Shown here piece by piece: positions 23,766 to 35,558 of a stretch of 64,000 nt of DNA. Below the pieces are notes generated by a model. The model saw nothing but the letters and a program-made list of their open reading frames with translations. It was not told where the DNA came from and did not search any database. Location: positions 3,224,001 through 3,288,000 of the forward strand of contig NW_023503493.1 in assembly GCF_014529535.1 (NCBI RefSeq), in the 5' to 3' direction. Source of the DNA: Bradysia coprophila. Lineage: Eukaryota; Arthropoda; Insecta; Diptera; Sciaridae. The position numbers and the translations under genes were made by a program. Positions within the stretch are counted from its first letter, which is position 1; every line of letters starts with the position of its first letter.

Positions 23766-24765
23766 GAAAGCTGGAATGAAGAATATTTCATTCAAACTGC
23801 ACAATATAATTGTCTATTATCTGCAACGAAATTCTGAAAAATCACAACTTACAAACGAACTGATATCGCCCAAAACCTGCCACTTATGGCACAAGTTTTT
23901 TTTTTTGTTATAATTTTTCGGGTAAAATTTTTCTTGCTTTCCTCATCAGCTGCCATTTGTGACGCATATTTTTGCGTGTCGAATCGTCACCTACACCGAT
24001 ATCAGTTCTTTCTTTCTAACAGGACTTGCGTCACACTTCCACTGTAATTGGTTTTGGACGATCAATTATGCGTCTGATTTTCGTCAGAGAGTATTTGGAT
24101 ATTAGGGCAACTCTTTGCAATTCTTGTTATATTGTTGTCCTTATAAGAAAAGAATCCACAACAGCTAGCTATACTGCACTTAAAGGACTCGCTTGTGTTG
24201 ATAAATAGCAGTCAATCATCTGTTAACGAAAACGACGACAAGCCTCAGTGACGAGTTCGACTAATTTTCTTCTTATATGAAGAAAAGCTCGATAAACCTA
24301 ATGAAGTAAAAGATTCCGTTCCAAACACCAGAACATACTTTAGACAAAAGAAGTAGCCGATTTTCTTTTATTTCAATATGGCAATGTCTTTCTACCACTG
24401 CACCAACCAACCAAAAACCAAGTGATTCCCGGTAATTTAATTACTTCGATAAATTCAATTTTCTAATCATTGAATTGCTCTTCACACGACTTTAAATCAC
24501 ACACTTCAGATCAGTCCGATTCGATTAGCAAATTGGTGGATCAGGTAGCAGCAGATTAAAGCAAAAGCAATAACTGAGTTTGATAGAAGACCAATTGATT
24601 GCATTATCAAGTTATTACAAGGGACACAATTATCTCTTCATAAACGCTATTATCAGACAGATAGGCTTTTCACTTAGTAACTTAGTCGGTTGAGCAACAC
24701 TTTCGATACCAGTCGTCAAATCGCTGAGCTATACATTACCCAAACATTCAACAGCGACTTAGAAA

Positions 24766-27587
24766 ATGAATTTGGCGGAATTTTTCCTGGGATCCATTCC
24801 CGTACTACTCCAATTTTATGTGGACATGTACCGGGAAACGGATTTAAAAAGTACGATGGTCGAATTGGACAGTGAAATGAACGTTCCGTTCGTCAAGAAA
24901 TACGATTTCATTATCGGTGAGTTGCTGTATGCACGTCACGGTTGCATAACGTACATCATGCTCGTTATCTCTGTTATGACTAACAAGTTCTTTTCCACTA
25001 ACTCGCTCAGTTGGAGGTGGATCTGCTGGATGTGTCTTAGCCGGAAGATTGTCGGAGCATTACAGTGTACTATTGTTGGAAGCAGGAGGTTCGGGATCGA
25101 AAGAGATTCGTGGTTCTTCAAGACTTTGATCCGAATTCCAATTTTATAGGCTCTCCTCCTCCCGCAACCTACGTTCCATACTTTACGGGTGATGTCGGAC
25201 GCGATCCTTCGATCAACTACTTTTTTAACTCGGTTCCACAAGCCAATGCTGCGTTGTGTTGCAGTGGGGTATGCTGAAGAGAACACGACTTTTATCTGAT
25301 TGTTTGAAGTGAATTCTGCTTCTCATTTACATAAAGGTCACAACCACTCACACTGGTCGCATGTTAGGTGGTTCAGGAAGCCATAACGACATGGTGCATT
25401 CGAGAGGAAGTCCCCGGGACTTTGACAATTGGGCAACGTTACTGAACGATGACAGTTTCAACTACACAAATGTGCTCAAGTACTTCAAGAGAATGGAAAC
25501 TTTTGTTGGCCGGAAGTATGGCAGTGATAGTGACGGTAGGTCGAATGGTACTTTTCGTCACTGCTTTAGAGTGAACATTTCTGGGTAAAATTGACAGATT
25601 ATTACGGTAACGATGGTCCAATTGAAGTATATACCAATGAGCTTCCTGTCCTTGAGCTGTGGCTAGAAGCAGCTAGAGAACTGGAATACGATATCGGAGA
25701 TCCAAACGGTTTTCAGAGGGAAGGTAGGACATATTCTCTCGTTGTTTAGTCAGTCTTCCAACTGTCCGCAATCATTAATTTCATTAGGATTTACCCCGAT
25801 GAACATTGCTAGCAAAAATGGTCAACGATCCAGCTCATACATAGAGTATGTGAAACCACACGAACAAACAAGAAGTACACTGACTGTGCTGCGTTATTCG
25901 ACTGTTTCCGAGGTAAAGTGGATATCTGTCTGACTGGCTCTTTTGAAGTCAGAGCAGAGGAGGTTGTTAGACATACTAAACGTGCTCCCTTTTCTCACAT
26001 TCTCCACTTTCTGTTTTAATGGTCGTCAGGGTCGGACAGGTTGCAGAAAGGCGCATAGGCGCAAAGAAGCAAAAGTTAAAGGCTTGAAGTGAAGAATGTG
26101 AGAAAAGGTCACGTGACCTACTTTTGGAGTCATGCGCGTAAAATACTGTTGTACGTACCGCTTGCAACATTAGGTCAAAATCGTGTGCTCTGTTATTTGA
26201 ATCTAACTTATAACAATCGACTTTGGGTTAACCAACATTTTATTGTGTTAGATTCTACTCGACGAAGACAAAAAAGCTTACGGAGTTGCCTACTCCAGAC
26301 ATGGATTCCCACAGATTGCCCATGCTGAAAAGGAAATTATCCTCAGTGCGGGAGTGTTTTCTTCACCTCTCCTGTTGATGAAATCTGGCATCGGTCCCGA
26401 AGACGTTTTGAATGCTGCAGAAGTACGTACCAAACGAATGACGCATCCAATAGTTGGACATGATTTCTATCAGAATTCAATTGCAGATTCCAGTCAAAGT
26501 GCCATTCGAAGCAGTGGGAAAAAATCTTGGCGAGCATCCGTCATTCATTATGACCGGATTTACAGTCAACGATACGTCTCTGTTTCCTGACATTCGAAGC
26601 GAAGATGTGGAGAAAATCTTAGCAGAATACGAAAAGGGTGATGGAGTCCTGTCCTATGTGTCGGAAGGTCCACAAGCCTTCATTCGGTCCTCGGTCGCAG
26701 AGCCGGAATGGCCAGATCTATGGATTGAGATGCATCCACTTGTTAGCATTAATGGCGCCGAACAGCGAATCAATTTCTACAACGTAGTTGGACGGCCGAG
26801 AAGCCGAGGTACATTTTCCATGGATGCTGCAAAGTATAGGGCCGGAATTAGGAACGACGTTGAGTTGGCGCTAATCGATTACCAATTTTTAACGCATCCT
26901 GACGACGTTACTGCTCTGATGGATGGTAAGAAAATGTCGATTTCAATGGGAATGTTCTGCAGCTATAACGACGATCGCTGTTAGGCGTAAGATTTATTTT
27001 CAGAATCGTTGAGACTGAGGCCTTCAGACGTATAAATTTGACTTACTCTGCACCGGTCGACCCGGCATGCAGCTCATTCACATTTATGTCGGACGAATAT
27101 TGGAACTGTAAAATGCGACAAGACACTCAGGCTTGGATTCATATGGTAGGGACATGTAGTTTGGGACCGGATTCGGACAACTCGAACTCAACGGTCGTCG
27201 ATACAAAATTCAGGTTAGTGGCATTAATGGCAAGACGAAAATTTGTCCAAATTTACATAGTTTCTCCCGCTTCGTTTGCACATCAGAGTTCGTGGTGTGT
27301 CCAATTTGAGAATTGTCGACGCTTCGGTTATTCCTGAAGTGACAAATGCCAATCTAAACGCACCGGTCATGATGTTGGCCGAAAAAGCAGCAGAAGAAAT
27401 TATTAATTTGTATGGCGCCCAATCTAGTACGACTCCCACGCCAAGTGAAACAACAACACCAACACCAGCTACTTCTACACCTAGCCCAGTCACAGATGCG
27501 GATGATAATAATGGATCACCGAGTGTGAGGAACACAGTCACGCTAACACTGATTTCTGGTGTTTTATTTTCTGTATTTTACTGTTAA
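24766..27587 (+). CDS. GMC oxidoreductase (glucose dehydrogenase-like), ten exons
   Basis: Exons by eye: 24766-24916, 25011-25088, 25150-25268, 25337-25535, 25598-25723, 25788-25912, 26252-26422, 26487-26925, 26985-27213 and 27287-27587, giving 645 aa. All introns are GT-AG and most are 59-94 bp. The FAD-binding motif [14 protein letters not shown] spans exon 1/2; the GMC signature region [33 protein letters not shown] and the C-terminal [10 protein letters not shown] (catalytic-base His) with [16 protein letters not shown] are all present. Members oxidise alcohols or sugars using FAD; in insects several act in cuticle or immunity. The tail is Thr/Pro-rich and ends in a hydrophobic stretch, suggesting GPI or membrane anchoring. 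The donor of intron 2 (GTTCGG) is weak and this junction is inferred from family continuity ([18 protein letters not shown]). Substrate unknown. Confidence 0.88.
25981..26113. mobile_element. Small foldback MITE in GMC intron 6
   Basis: CTTTTCTCACATTCTCCACTT near 25988 is inverted near 26108 (AAGTGAAGAATGTGAGAAAAG). It sits inside the only long intron of the gene (339 bp), which accounts for that intron's length. No clear target duplication. Confidence 0.55.
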
Positions 27588-27592
27588 ATCGA

Positions 27593-27598
27593 AATAAA
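27593..27598 (+). terminator. Poly(A) signal of the GMC gene
   Basis: AATAAA lies 6 bp after the stop codon, implying a very short 3' UTR that would end before or near the start of the 9-bp satellite. Confidence 0.55.
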
Positions 27599-27667
27599 AA
27601 TGAGGCGCACGTTTAGGCGTCACGAAGAATATAAATTTGTCTTGTCTAGTTGCGAGAGACTAAAAAC

Positions 27668-28638
27668 GAATGAAATGAATGAAATGAATGAAATGAATGA
27701 AATGAATGAAATGAATGAAATGAATGAAATGAATGAAATGAATGAAATGAATGAAATGAATGAAATGAATGAAATGAATGAAATGAATGAAATGAATGAA
27801 AATGAATGAAATGAATGAAATGAATGAAATGAATGAAATGAATGAAATGAATGAAATGAATGAAATGAAATGAATGAAATGAATGAAATGAATGAAATGA
27901 ATGAAATGAATGAAATGAATGAAATGAATGAAATGAATGAAATGAATGAAATGAATGAAATGAATGAAATGAATGAAATGAATGAAATGAATGAAATGAA
28001 TGAAATGAATGAAATGAATGAAATGAATGAAATGAATGAAATGAATGAAATGAATGAAATGAATGAAATGAATGAAAAATGAATGAAATGAATGAAATGA
28101 ATGAAATGAATGAAATGAATGAAATGAATGAAATGAATGAAATGAATGAAATGAATGAAATGAATGAAATGAATGAAATGAATGAAATGAATGAAATGAA
28201 TGAAATGAATGAAATGAATGAAATGAATGAAAAATGAAATGAATGAAATGAATGAAATGAATGAAAATGAATGAAAATGAATGAAATGAATGAAATGAAT
28301 GAAATGAATGAAATGAATGAAATGAATGAAATGAATGAAATGAATGAAATGAATGAAATGAATGAAATGAATGAAATGAATGAAATGAATGAAATGAATG
28401 AAATGAATGAAATGAATGAAATGAATGAAATGAATGAAATGAATGAAATGAATGAAATGAATGAAATGAATGAAATGAATGAAATGAATGAAATGAATGA
28501 AATGAATGAAATGAATGAAATGAATGAAATGAATGAAATGAATGAAATGAATGAAATGAATGAAATGAATGAAATGAATGAAATGAATGAAATGAATGAA
28601 ATGAATGAAATGAATGAAATGAATGAAATGAATGAAAT
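27668..28638. repeat. 9-bp satellite (AAATGAATG)n, about 108 copies
   Basis: An almost pure array over 971 bp with few interruptions (extra or missing A residues near 27800, 27868, 28075, 28233, 28263 and 28273). Because the unit is 9 bp, all frames can stay open; the minus strand is open for more than 300 codons of a three-residue repeat. This is a simple repeat, not a protein gene. Confidence 0.97.
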
Positions 28639-28818
28639 AAGGTTCATCGTAGGACTTTACTCTATGTATTGATGTGATTATACCTTTTCACACTTGATTT
28701 ATTGAATGTTTGCAATTCATATCGCAGAATTTCTATTTACGCATTTGCATTTGCATAAATTGCTTCAAATTGCTCACATCCCTATTATATCAATTTCAAT
28801 TTGCAATGTGAGTTCTGT

Positions 28819-28856
28819 TATAAGATCATCGTTCAGCAAGAAACGAACTGGTCAGT
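28819..28856 (+). promoter_or_regulatory. Candidate core promoter of the lysozyme-like gene
   Basis: TATAAG at 28819 and the initiator GTCAGTT (A at 28854) are 35 bp apart. The ATG follows 34 bp after the proposed start. The same TATA-to-TCA spacing (34-35 bp) is seen at the second cuticle gene and the cysteine-rich peptide gene. Confidence 0.45.
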
Positions 28857-28887
28857 TGTACAGTTCTATCAGAGACATTCACACAGC

Positions 28888-29400
28888 ATGTCCTCTGCAC
28901 TCGTAAAATGTGCGCTCTTGTTCGCTCTGTCGATATATTTTGTTCTTGGCGATGCAGAACCGCCAAAATTAAAAGAGTGTGAGTTGGCGAACATGTTCTT
29001 CCGGCACGGTTTCAATCAATACCAATCCCGCTTTTCAATATGCTACGCAAAATCGAAACAGTTTCGGCCCAAAGAAGTAATTCCGTACCGACACCATCAG
29101 GACGGCAAAGCCATATTTTTCTACGGAATGTTTCCCATCACGACACCATATTGCGACGATATACCGGGACAGGATAGTGTGTGTGGGATAAGGTGTAAAC
29201 ATACGATGGACTATAATATAGAAAATGAAGTGTTGTGCATGAAGCACATGTTTGCGTCGAATATGAGTGAAGAGGTGTCGGGATACTATAAAAGAGAGGA
29301 ATCAAAACTGTCGGACTGTATGCGAACGATCTTTAACCCATGTCGTTTCGTTGGACCTGGAGGCCGGGCGAATAATGGTGAACCAATTTTCTTGGGTTAA
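28888..29400 (+). CDS. C-type lysozyme-like secreted protein, catalytically degenerate
   Basis: One exon, 170 aa. The start at 28888 gives a signal peptide of about 22 residues (MSSALVKCALLFALSIYFVLG). An upstream in-frame ATG would bury this, so it is not used. After the signal there are eight cysteines (31, 52, 89, 99, 103, 117, 144, 152) spaced as in C-type lysozymes, plus ECELA, RHGF, YGMFPI and CGIRC. In hen lysozyme the catalytic Glu is five residues after the second Cys and the catalytic Asp just before Tyr-Gly. Here these are Lys57 and Phe78, so muramidase activity is not expected. A binding, sperm-protein or immune-decoy role, as in other lysozyme-like proteins, is possible but unproven. 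Confidence 0.85.
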   Translation: MSSALVKCALLFALSIYFVLGDAEPPKLKECELANMFFRHGFNQYQSRFSICYAKSKQFRPKEVIPYRHHQDGKAIFFYGMFPITTPYCDDIPGQDSVCGIRCKHTMDYNIENEVLCMKHMFASNMSEEVSGYYKREESKLSDCMRTIFNPCRFVGPGGRANNGEPIFLG

Positions 29401-30335
29401 CGTTGTTGCACCGCGAATAATTGCGTCGTAATTTATGTTGTTTTATAGTTGGAATCATAGAATTTCCAGTGACACTATGTTTGTACCTTTGCATTATTCT
29501 TTATATCATTGAGAAACTGGTCTGAGACGGTCGAATTGGCAGATGTGTGGCGACGCTGTTTTGGTGAGTAAATTGATTGATTTAAGCTTTGCTTAAGGGC
29601 CAGGTACAGCTAAAGTCTCTACAATTTACCATCGAATTCCGACGATGAGAACTCAAATTTTCCTGTGGAATTAATTATTTAATCTAAATTTTTGTAATTC
29701 CCGCCGCGCTTGTTTGAACAATTCGCTTATTTTCACTTTCACTTGATGCCGTTTCTGTCTATGTTGAAAAATTTGAACATCGGACACATAAATGTTCAAA
29801 TACGTGTCGCACCCTTTGTTACAAATCACCTATAGAAAGGCGGGGCGACAGGGACAAACCTCAATGGCCCTAGACATAAAAGCGAAAGTATATTCTACTG
29901 ACGACTTTAGCCTATTGGTTCTAATTTGTATACTTTCCACTACTCTAATGAGTGGAACCAGTGTTAGAGTTCAAAGCTGAACCGTTTTGAACCGATTGTC
30001 AATGTAAACCAGAGAAAAAGCTGACGGAATCGGTTCATGTAAAGTGAAGTTGAATAAAAAACTTTCGTACGACCTATACCGGCAAAATCATTCTTGGCAA
30101 AACCGATGTTCGACTGCAACTGGTTTTGATCCTAGTATATCACAGATGGCACCCGGTTTGGTGCTCAACTTTTACCATTACCACAGTTCGGTAATGAAAG
30201 AGATACCGGGACTATCTCGACACAATTACCTTCGGTAATTCATTCGTTGCACTCTATTTGATGGTGAAATAACTGCATACTGGTAAAATATCCCAGAAAT
30301 GTAGCAGTTGGACTTTACTAGATTTTTCGATCAAT

Positions 30336-30558
30336 GAGAAGTAACAGGCACACATAGCTTGAGAGAAAATTTAAATTCCAACATATCAAATTGAAGGACT
30401 TGACTGACGATTGGCACGATATGCCGAAATGTTTATGCTTCAATGATATGTTCAAGAACACAAATGTTCTAGTTGAGTCCGTACTACTGAGCGTCATTCA
30501 ATGACAGAAACTAATTCCATTAAAATTTCTCTCAAGCTATGTGTGCCTGTTACTTCTC
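30336..30558. mobile_element. 223-bp foldback MITE
   Basis: GAGAAGTAACAGGCACACAT continuing AGCTTGAGAGAAA at the left end is repeated inverted at the right end (arms about 33 bp, near perfect). No target duplication is obvious. Confidence 0.75.
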
Positions 30559-31263
30559 TAGGTGCGGTTGAATGAATTTTAACTGAGTATTTCGATGAAA
30601 TTTTGATATTTTTGGATATGATTAGTCAGCTCGGAGCCCTGAACAAGGTTCCGCAAAACTTTTGTTCTTGATTCAAACGATTCCTATGAACGATAGAAAG
30701 CTAAAAACACACTTACACATCTTACACACTCTGCTTCCTTGTGTTTCAGTTTAAGTAAAATAATTTTTCTTTCACCTTACACAGATACTTCAATGACGCT
30801 CATATATCAAAAGATGTTCGTAAATAATGGCTTTCGTTTCGGAAATATTATGAAAATTAGACCGAGCTGTCCAGCTGGAATTAGAAATTCAATTAACGTT
30901 CAACAATAGGTTGTTTGGATTAAGTATAATAAAAATAATCAATGTAAATAAAACAGGCGAGCAATCGAAACTGTTGTATCCGACTGTGATTTTGACAACT
31001 ACAATGTGTCGACCATCGACTGTTGCATTTGTTCGCCTGTTTCTAGTTCAAAATATTTTTTATTTTCTTAATCAGCGAAAAAAAATGTGGATGTTGACAT
31101 TTATCATCCGAGACAAATATAATCGATAGATTTAAGATAACCCAAAATATTTACGTAGTTGAGAGCACAAAATAAATATATTTAATCTGAATGCAAAAAG
31201 ATCGTTTCTCGTCTTATAATTGTAATAGATCAGTGTCAAATAGCGGTTTCTTCTCTCAAAAAG

Positions 31264-31422
31264 TGTCAAATGAGTTGTCAATTTCACAAAGCAGACCTCA
31301 AAAGATGTTTCGTTCACAGAGCCGCCCCTTGAAATGTATGAAAATTTTGTGGCGTCTCACAGCCCAATACTTTTTTTGTTCGATTTGAGGTTAGCTTTGT
31401 GAAATTGACAACTTATTTGACA
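31264..31422. mobile_element. 159-bp foldback MITE
   Basis: Inverted ends share TGTCAAAT(G/A)AGTTGTC, AATTTCACAAAGC and ACCTCAAA. The arms are about 38 bp with three mismatches. Confidence 0.7.
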
Positions 31423-31532
31423 GCTCAAACGACATTGACAATGATCTATTTGATGAGGTTTAATCTGAGACCTATGACCTAAACCTACGTTTTTACCATA
31501 TCGTTGGGATCATCGAAAGGATGTTAAATTTA

Positions 31533-31895
31533 GGAACCAACCTTGGAACACCTCACTTATATCGAAAACAACCCAAATCCATCAAAAAATCTGATAGAAA
31601 TTAGGAAGTGTCACAGGAATCATCTGTCATCCCAAGCTAGTGGAAGTTAATTCTTAATGATTCCAGGAATTTCCAACAAGAAACACATCCCAAAACAACA
31701 CACACCTTTCACGACATTACCATCCATTTCATGCACCAAAATATGCAACACACACACACACACCCACACATACAAATTGGCTTTGGAGACTTTGCTTATT
31801 TTCATTAAAACATCAATATTTCGAAGTTCAATATCTCATCCAATTTTGAAGCTGCAGTAACGTGTGATAGCTCGTTGAACTCGTATGGATTCCTA
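31533..31895 (+). repeat. Dispersed repeat shared with 4600-4770
   Basis: Shared in order: GGAACCAA(C/T)CTT, ACCTCACT, TCTGATAGAAATTAGG or CGGATGGAAGTTAGG, GGAATCATCTGTCATC, AGTGGAAGTTA, TAATGAT and GCAGTAAC(A/G)TGTGATAGCTC. This copy has an added stretch with a CA microsatellite (31,749-31,770). Confidence 0.55.
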
Positions 31896-32775
31896 GACTC
31901 CAGATAACCTAGGGGTTATCCTAGGGGACTTAGGGGCCACTAGAGCCGAAAGGAAGAAGACAAAAAGTTATTAGTAAGCTCTGCAGTCCAAAAAAAAGCA
32001 TTTTTGGTAGTGGACTTGCGTCACGCCCGCTTACTAACGTGCGGGCATGATTCGCGAAAATACCAAGGTAAAATACAAAGGAACTCAACACAAGTTGCAC
32101 ACAAGTCGAATTCGCTTTGTTAGGTTGCAACACATGACAAAACTCAAAGCAGTTCTAACAACATTATTGCACCCAATTTGAGCATTTGCATTACCTTCAG
32201 TTTATTTATACTTTGCATATTTTCCTTAATTTTCCACAACAAAAAAATTTTGAAAACTGAGGGAAAATTCTGGGAAATCTATCAACCCATGGAAAAGTGC
32301 TTTCCCGAAATTCGGAACCTGTACTCAGATCCGAAAAATATGTGACTTTTTTTTAGGAATTGACATCTAGTGACTTCGGACTTGTTAAAAGTTCAAATGT
32401 TATACGAGAAAATGGACAAAAACGTAAGAAATGTCTGATCTAGACTACTTGTCGGAACGTCAGGATTTGACATTATTTTGGATGAAATTACTTCTGAAAC
32501 AGTCACAAAAGTATTTTCACCGAGGATCGGGGTCAAAACAATAGTTGTTCGTTACATAAAAAGGCTTTCGTAAAAGTAAATTGAAATTTTCATAGGGAAA
32601 ATCGTCAAAAACCTAACAAAAATGGAACCTTCCATAATCTTTGGAGAGAGAGGAACTTAACGAACGTAGTTTGCCCATTTTTTGTTCGACACATGGACCT
32701 GGACTAAAAACAATAGCCGAATTTGACTCAAAAATTTCCACTGTTCAGAAATCCCTTGTGATGAAACATTTTTAG

Positions 32776-33517
32776 TCTGGGTCGTATGTTCATTCGCGCG
32801 TTGGGGAACTTATCGAAAATTTGACAATGAAATATGATAGGGGGGTCAAAGTTGTGGAACTAATTTTTCTGTGTGTGCCGCGAACCGGTAATACCGGTAA
32901 AATAACCGGTTTAGTGTAAAACTAAACACTTGAATATCTCTCTGTTAAAAAGCAACATTTCCTTATGGGGTTTGTTTTGCTTGAGAACCTCATTCATAGC
33001 CGACATTTTATGGAAGAACTTTTTTCAGGTGGATTTGTAGTATTTTTTGAGGTGAACAGATGTAAGTTCCTATGATTCCATTATTCCTGAATGCTCCACT
33101 CCGTTCCAGATCCTAGAAATCACAGATTATGGATTAATTGGTGTAAGTTGGGGATGTAAGTCTCTCTTGTGGAACTCAAAGAGTAGTCTAAAAATGAGTT
33201 GCGCTCATTTTTGCGAATCTTCACTTAAAAATTTTTAAGTTCGAAAATTCAAGATTTTTTGGGGATTCCACACTGACAAAAAAAGTTTCGAAAATCTCAG
33301 CTGTTGCAGCTTATTTTGTCTCCAGGTAATCTACAATAGCTGCCACAGCTGTAGCGCCCCATACAAAAAATACAGCTGCGGCAGATAATGTAGATTACCT
33401 GGAGACAAAGTTACCTGCGACAGGTGAGTTTTTCGAAACTTTTTGGTCAGTACATTGTCAAATTTTCGATAAGTTCCCCAGCGCGCGGAACGGTTTTTTC
33501 GACATAAGAACCCAGAC
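32776..33517. mobile_element. Mariner-like non-autonomous element with nested MITE
   Basis: It begins GTCTGGGTCGTATG... and ends with the inverted ...ACCCAGAC, flanked on both sides by TA, the Tc1/mariner duplication. The arms share GGGGAACTTATCGAAAATTT and GACAATG. Another foldback (33272-33449) is inserted just inside the right arm. No transposase ORF. Confidence 0.6.
33272..33449. mobile_element. Nested 178-bp foldback MITE
   Basis: The arms of about 80 bp start with ACTGAC.AAAAAGTTTCGAAAA and share TTTGTCTCCAGGTAATCTAC and CAGCTGTA. It lies inside the 32776-33517 element, so it inserted later. Confidence 0.75.
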
Positions 33518-34689
33518 TATTTATAGGTAATACTTTGTGTGTTTGGACTAAGCAGAGCACACAACAAAACAGATTTAATAGAAAAAATTCGCCATCGACA
33601 AAGCGACAAAATGAGTGTTATGACAACTGAGTTCTTTATCTTCATACGTCCAACCACATTACCACAGACCATCAATGCATTTATCAGACCACCATTAGGA
33701 TGTGGTAACAGTTCACAAAAAGTTCAAAACAACAACCAACCGAACGAAGAAGAATTTGTTCAACCTTTGTCCACGGCGTAACCACAAATTCGATTTCAAT
33801 CAATTGTTAGTGTTACATCGAAAGCGTAATAAAGTCATCCTGCCGTCACATATAAATTTGGTTAGGTAGGTCAGAGAGAATACACCTCCGTTGTCTGACT
33901 CTCGTTTACATAACGAAAATGATGATATCGTCAAGTCAAGTCATCGTGTGTGTGTGTACACTTCAACAAAATCGAATTGAATAATCGTTGGCACAATTCA
34001 TGTACGCTGTTGCTTGAAGGCTTAGAGATGTATTTAAATATGAAATGGGCAGAGAGAAAAACAGTATGTGAATACAGCTATTGCATGTGCACTTATATGT
34101 ACATGGTCTGACTATAACAGCAGCAGCACAATCCTCATTATCTACGTCCCAATCGCAACAGGTAATATATGGGTACCGATATCAGAAATGAAGTTTTGAG
34201 AAGACAAAAAAGCCACAACGAAAAAATCCCAAACACATCGGTCTAATCTCTACCATCATGATGAATGAACTTGCACCATCGGCAGTCACAAAACATCGTC
34301 ACAATTAATGTGTTTGAACTTAATGGGTAAGTACTTAATAAGCTCGCCGAACACACGTAACATTTTCATTACCAACAATAGCTGACAGCCCACACGTAAT
34401 CAATTTTTCGTCTCTCATATTAACGAAATTCGATTCATGCAACTCCAGCGGTAATTATCAGAAAAAATCTAATAAAATTTGCTCGAACCGTGTCGTCATG
34501 CAGCACAAAATGTTTTCCCATCTTGTTAATTCGCATTGTTTTTTTCCGTTAAATTAAATTAACTGACATCAATCTGATCACACAGTGATCTGGCAGGCCG
34601 AGATACGGCCACTGTGGATGGTCGATGTATTTTTCGTTCAGCTGAGTTGTAATCATCAAAATATTTTTAGAAATGGCCATATGATGCAA

Positions 34690-34800
34690 TCACTGAATCT
34701 GCTACTTCTTTTGTTCTACATAAGAACACTTTATTTGGAAATTCTCGCATAGTATTGCCGTTGTCATCGATAACAGCTGATTACCCCTCTTCTTAAAAAA
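34690..34800. repeat. Fragment of TATCGATA MITE family
   Basis: It contains GAATCTGCTACTTCTTTTGT and CATCGATAACAGCTGATTA, the family landmarks, with the TATCGATA core changed to CATCGATA. Confidence 0.4.
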
Positions 34801-35270
34801 TACGAAAACGCTGGATGTAAGAGGTCCGGATGTAATAAGTTTCATTGAAAAATGAAGGTCAAGTAGTCGTGGGTGAAATGCTGTTAACCGCAAAGTGAAG
34901 TCCAATACTTTCCAAGTTGAAAATTATTGTCAATTACGGTGTTAGGATTGTTAGGAACTGGACCCACTTTACCGAAATTAGTTTTTGGGTGTCGGGAAAT
35001 CTCTCACACGCGAATCATAGTATGTGTCTCTTTACGTCATGTAACACAAAGTCATGATTTTTCTGAGATTCACCAGTCAGAGGTGAGTCTCGCATACCAT
35101 TAATTTGTGTGGTGTGTGAGACTATCGTACCCCGTTTATTGAAGTCAGGTTACCTGCAGGAATTTCACGTAATGTGATCTTGCCTGTAATTTGCCACTTA
35201 TCGTTACAATGGAAAACGTACAGTTCGTTCCCCTTTAAAAAAAATACAATTTTAGATTCTTAAAAGTTTT

Positions 35271-35411
35271 AAAAGTCATCGACGTTCCCAGTCAATTAAG
35301 CGATTCCCAGTAATGATATTTTGGTACAACAATTAAATTCGCTAAGGCATTTTCAAATTTTGCGCCAAAATATTATAACCTGGAAATTGACTGTGCATAT
35401 CGATGACTTTT
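35271..35411. mobile_element. 141-bp foldback MITE (GTCATCGA ends)
   Basis: Second member of the family at 10485-10597. Ends AAAAGTCATCGA and TCGATGACTTTT, with the shared centre TTCGCTAAGGCATTTTCAAA followed by TTTTGCGCCAAAATAT. Confidence 0.7.
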
Positions 35412-35417
35412 ATGATT

Positions 35418-35527
35418 GATTTCCACTTACCAAAAAAGGACTAAGTGTGAGAGACAAAATAGATTTTTTTCAATTTTTGCTTTAACAGCTTGCTCTCTCA
35501 CGGAGTACCTTTTGTTGAGTGGAAACC
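35418..35527. mobile_element. 110-bp foldback MITE
   Basis: GATTTCCACTTACCAAAA at the left is mirrored by TTTTGTTGAGTGGAAACC at the right, and GTGAGAGA by TCTCTCAC inside. It directly adjoins the previous MITE. Confidence 0.55.
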
Positions 35528-35558
35528 ATACTTTAAACTAAGTCTGAATCATCCGTTT

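Larger units (their letters stand above)
1..24765. other. Gene-free repeat-rich interval
   Basis: No open reading frame here has recognisable domain content, and the longest (about 112 codons, 1675-2013) is open on both strands in low-information sequence. What can be seen is a mosaic of dispersed repeats, listed separately. Stretches between the listed repeats, for example 1-940, 1150-3800, 6650-8800, 12000-14470 and 22160-23540, show nothing I can name beyond A/T-rich DNA and short homopolymers. Non-coding exons or enhancers could be hidden here. Confidence 0.6.

Noticed and set aside
23470..23767. KIENLT-type and KFSIFV-type ORFs
   Set aside because: Translations of an 18-bp minisatellite; unit length alone keeps the frames open.
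24690..24875. Alternative upstream start for the GMC gene
   Set aside because: It lies in a different frame from the FAD-binding motif; only the ATG at 24766 leads into the conserved DFIIVGGGSAG.
27646..28647. 333-codon open frame on the minus strand
   Set aside because: It is entirely the 9-bp satellite read as a three-residue repeat; no stop can arise in such a unit. No start context, domain or splice evidence.
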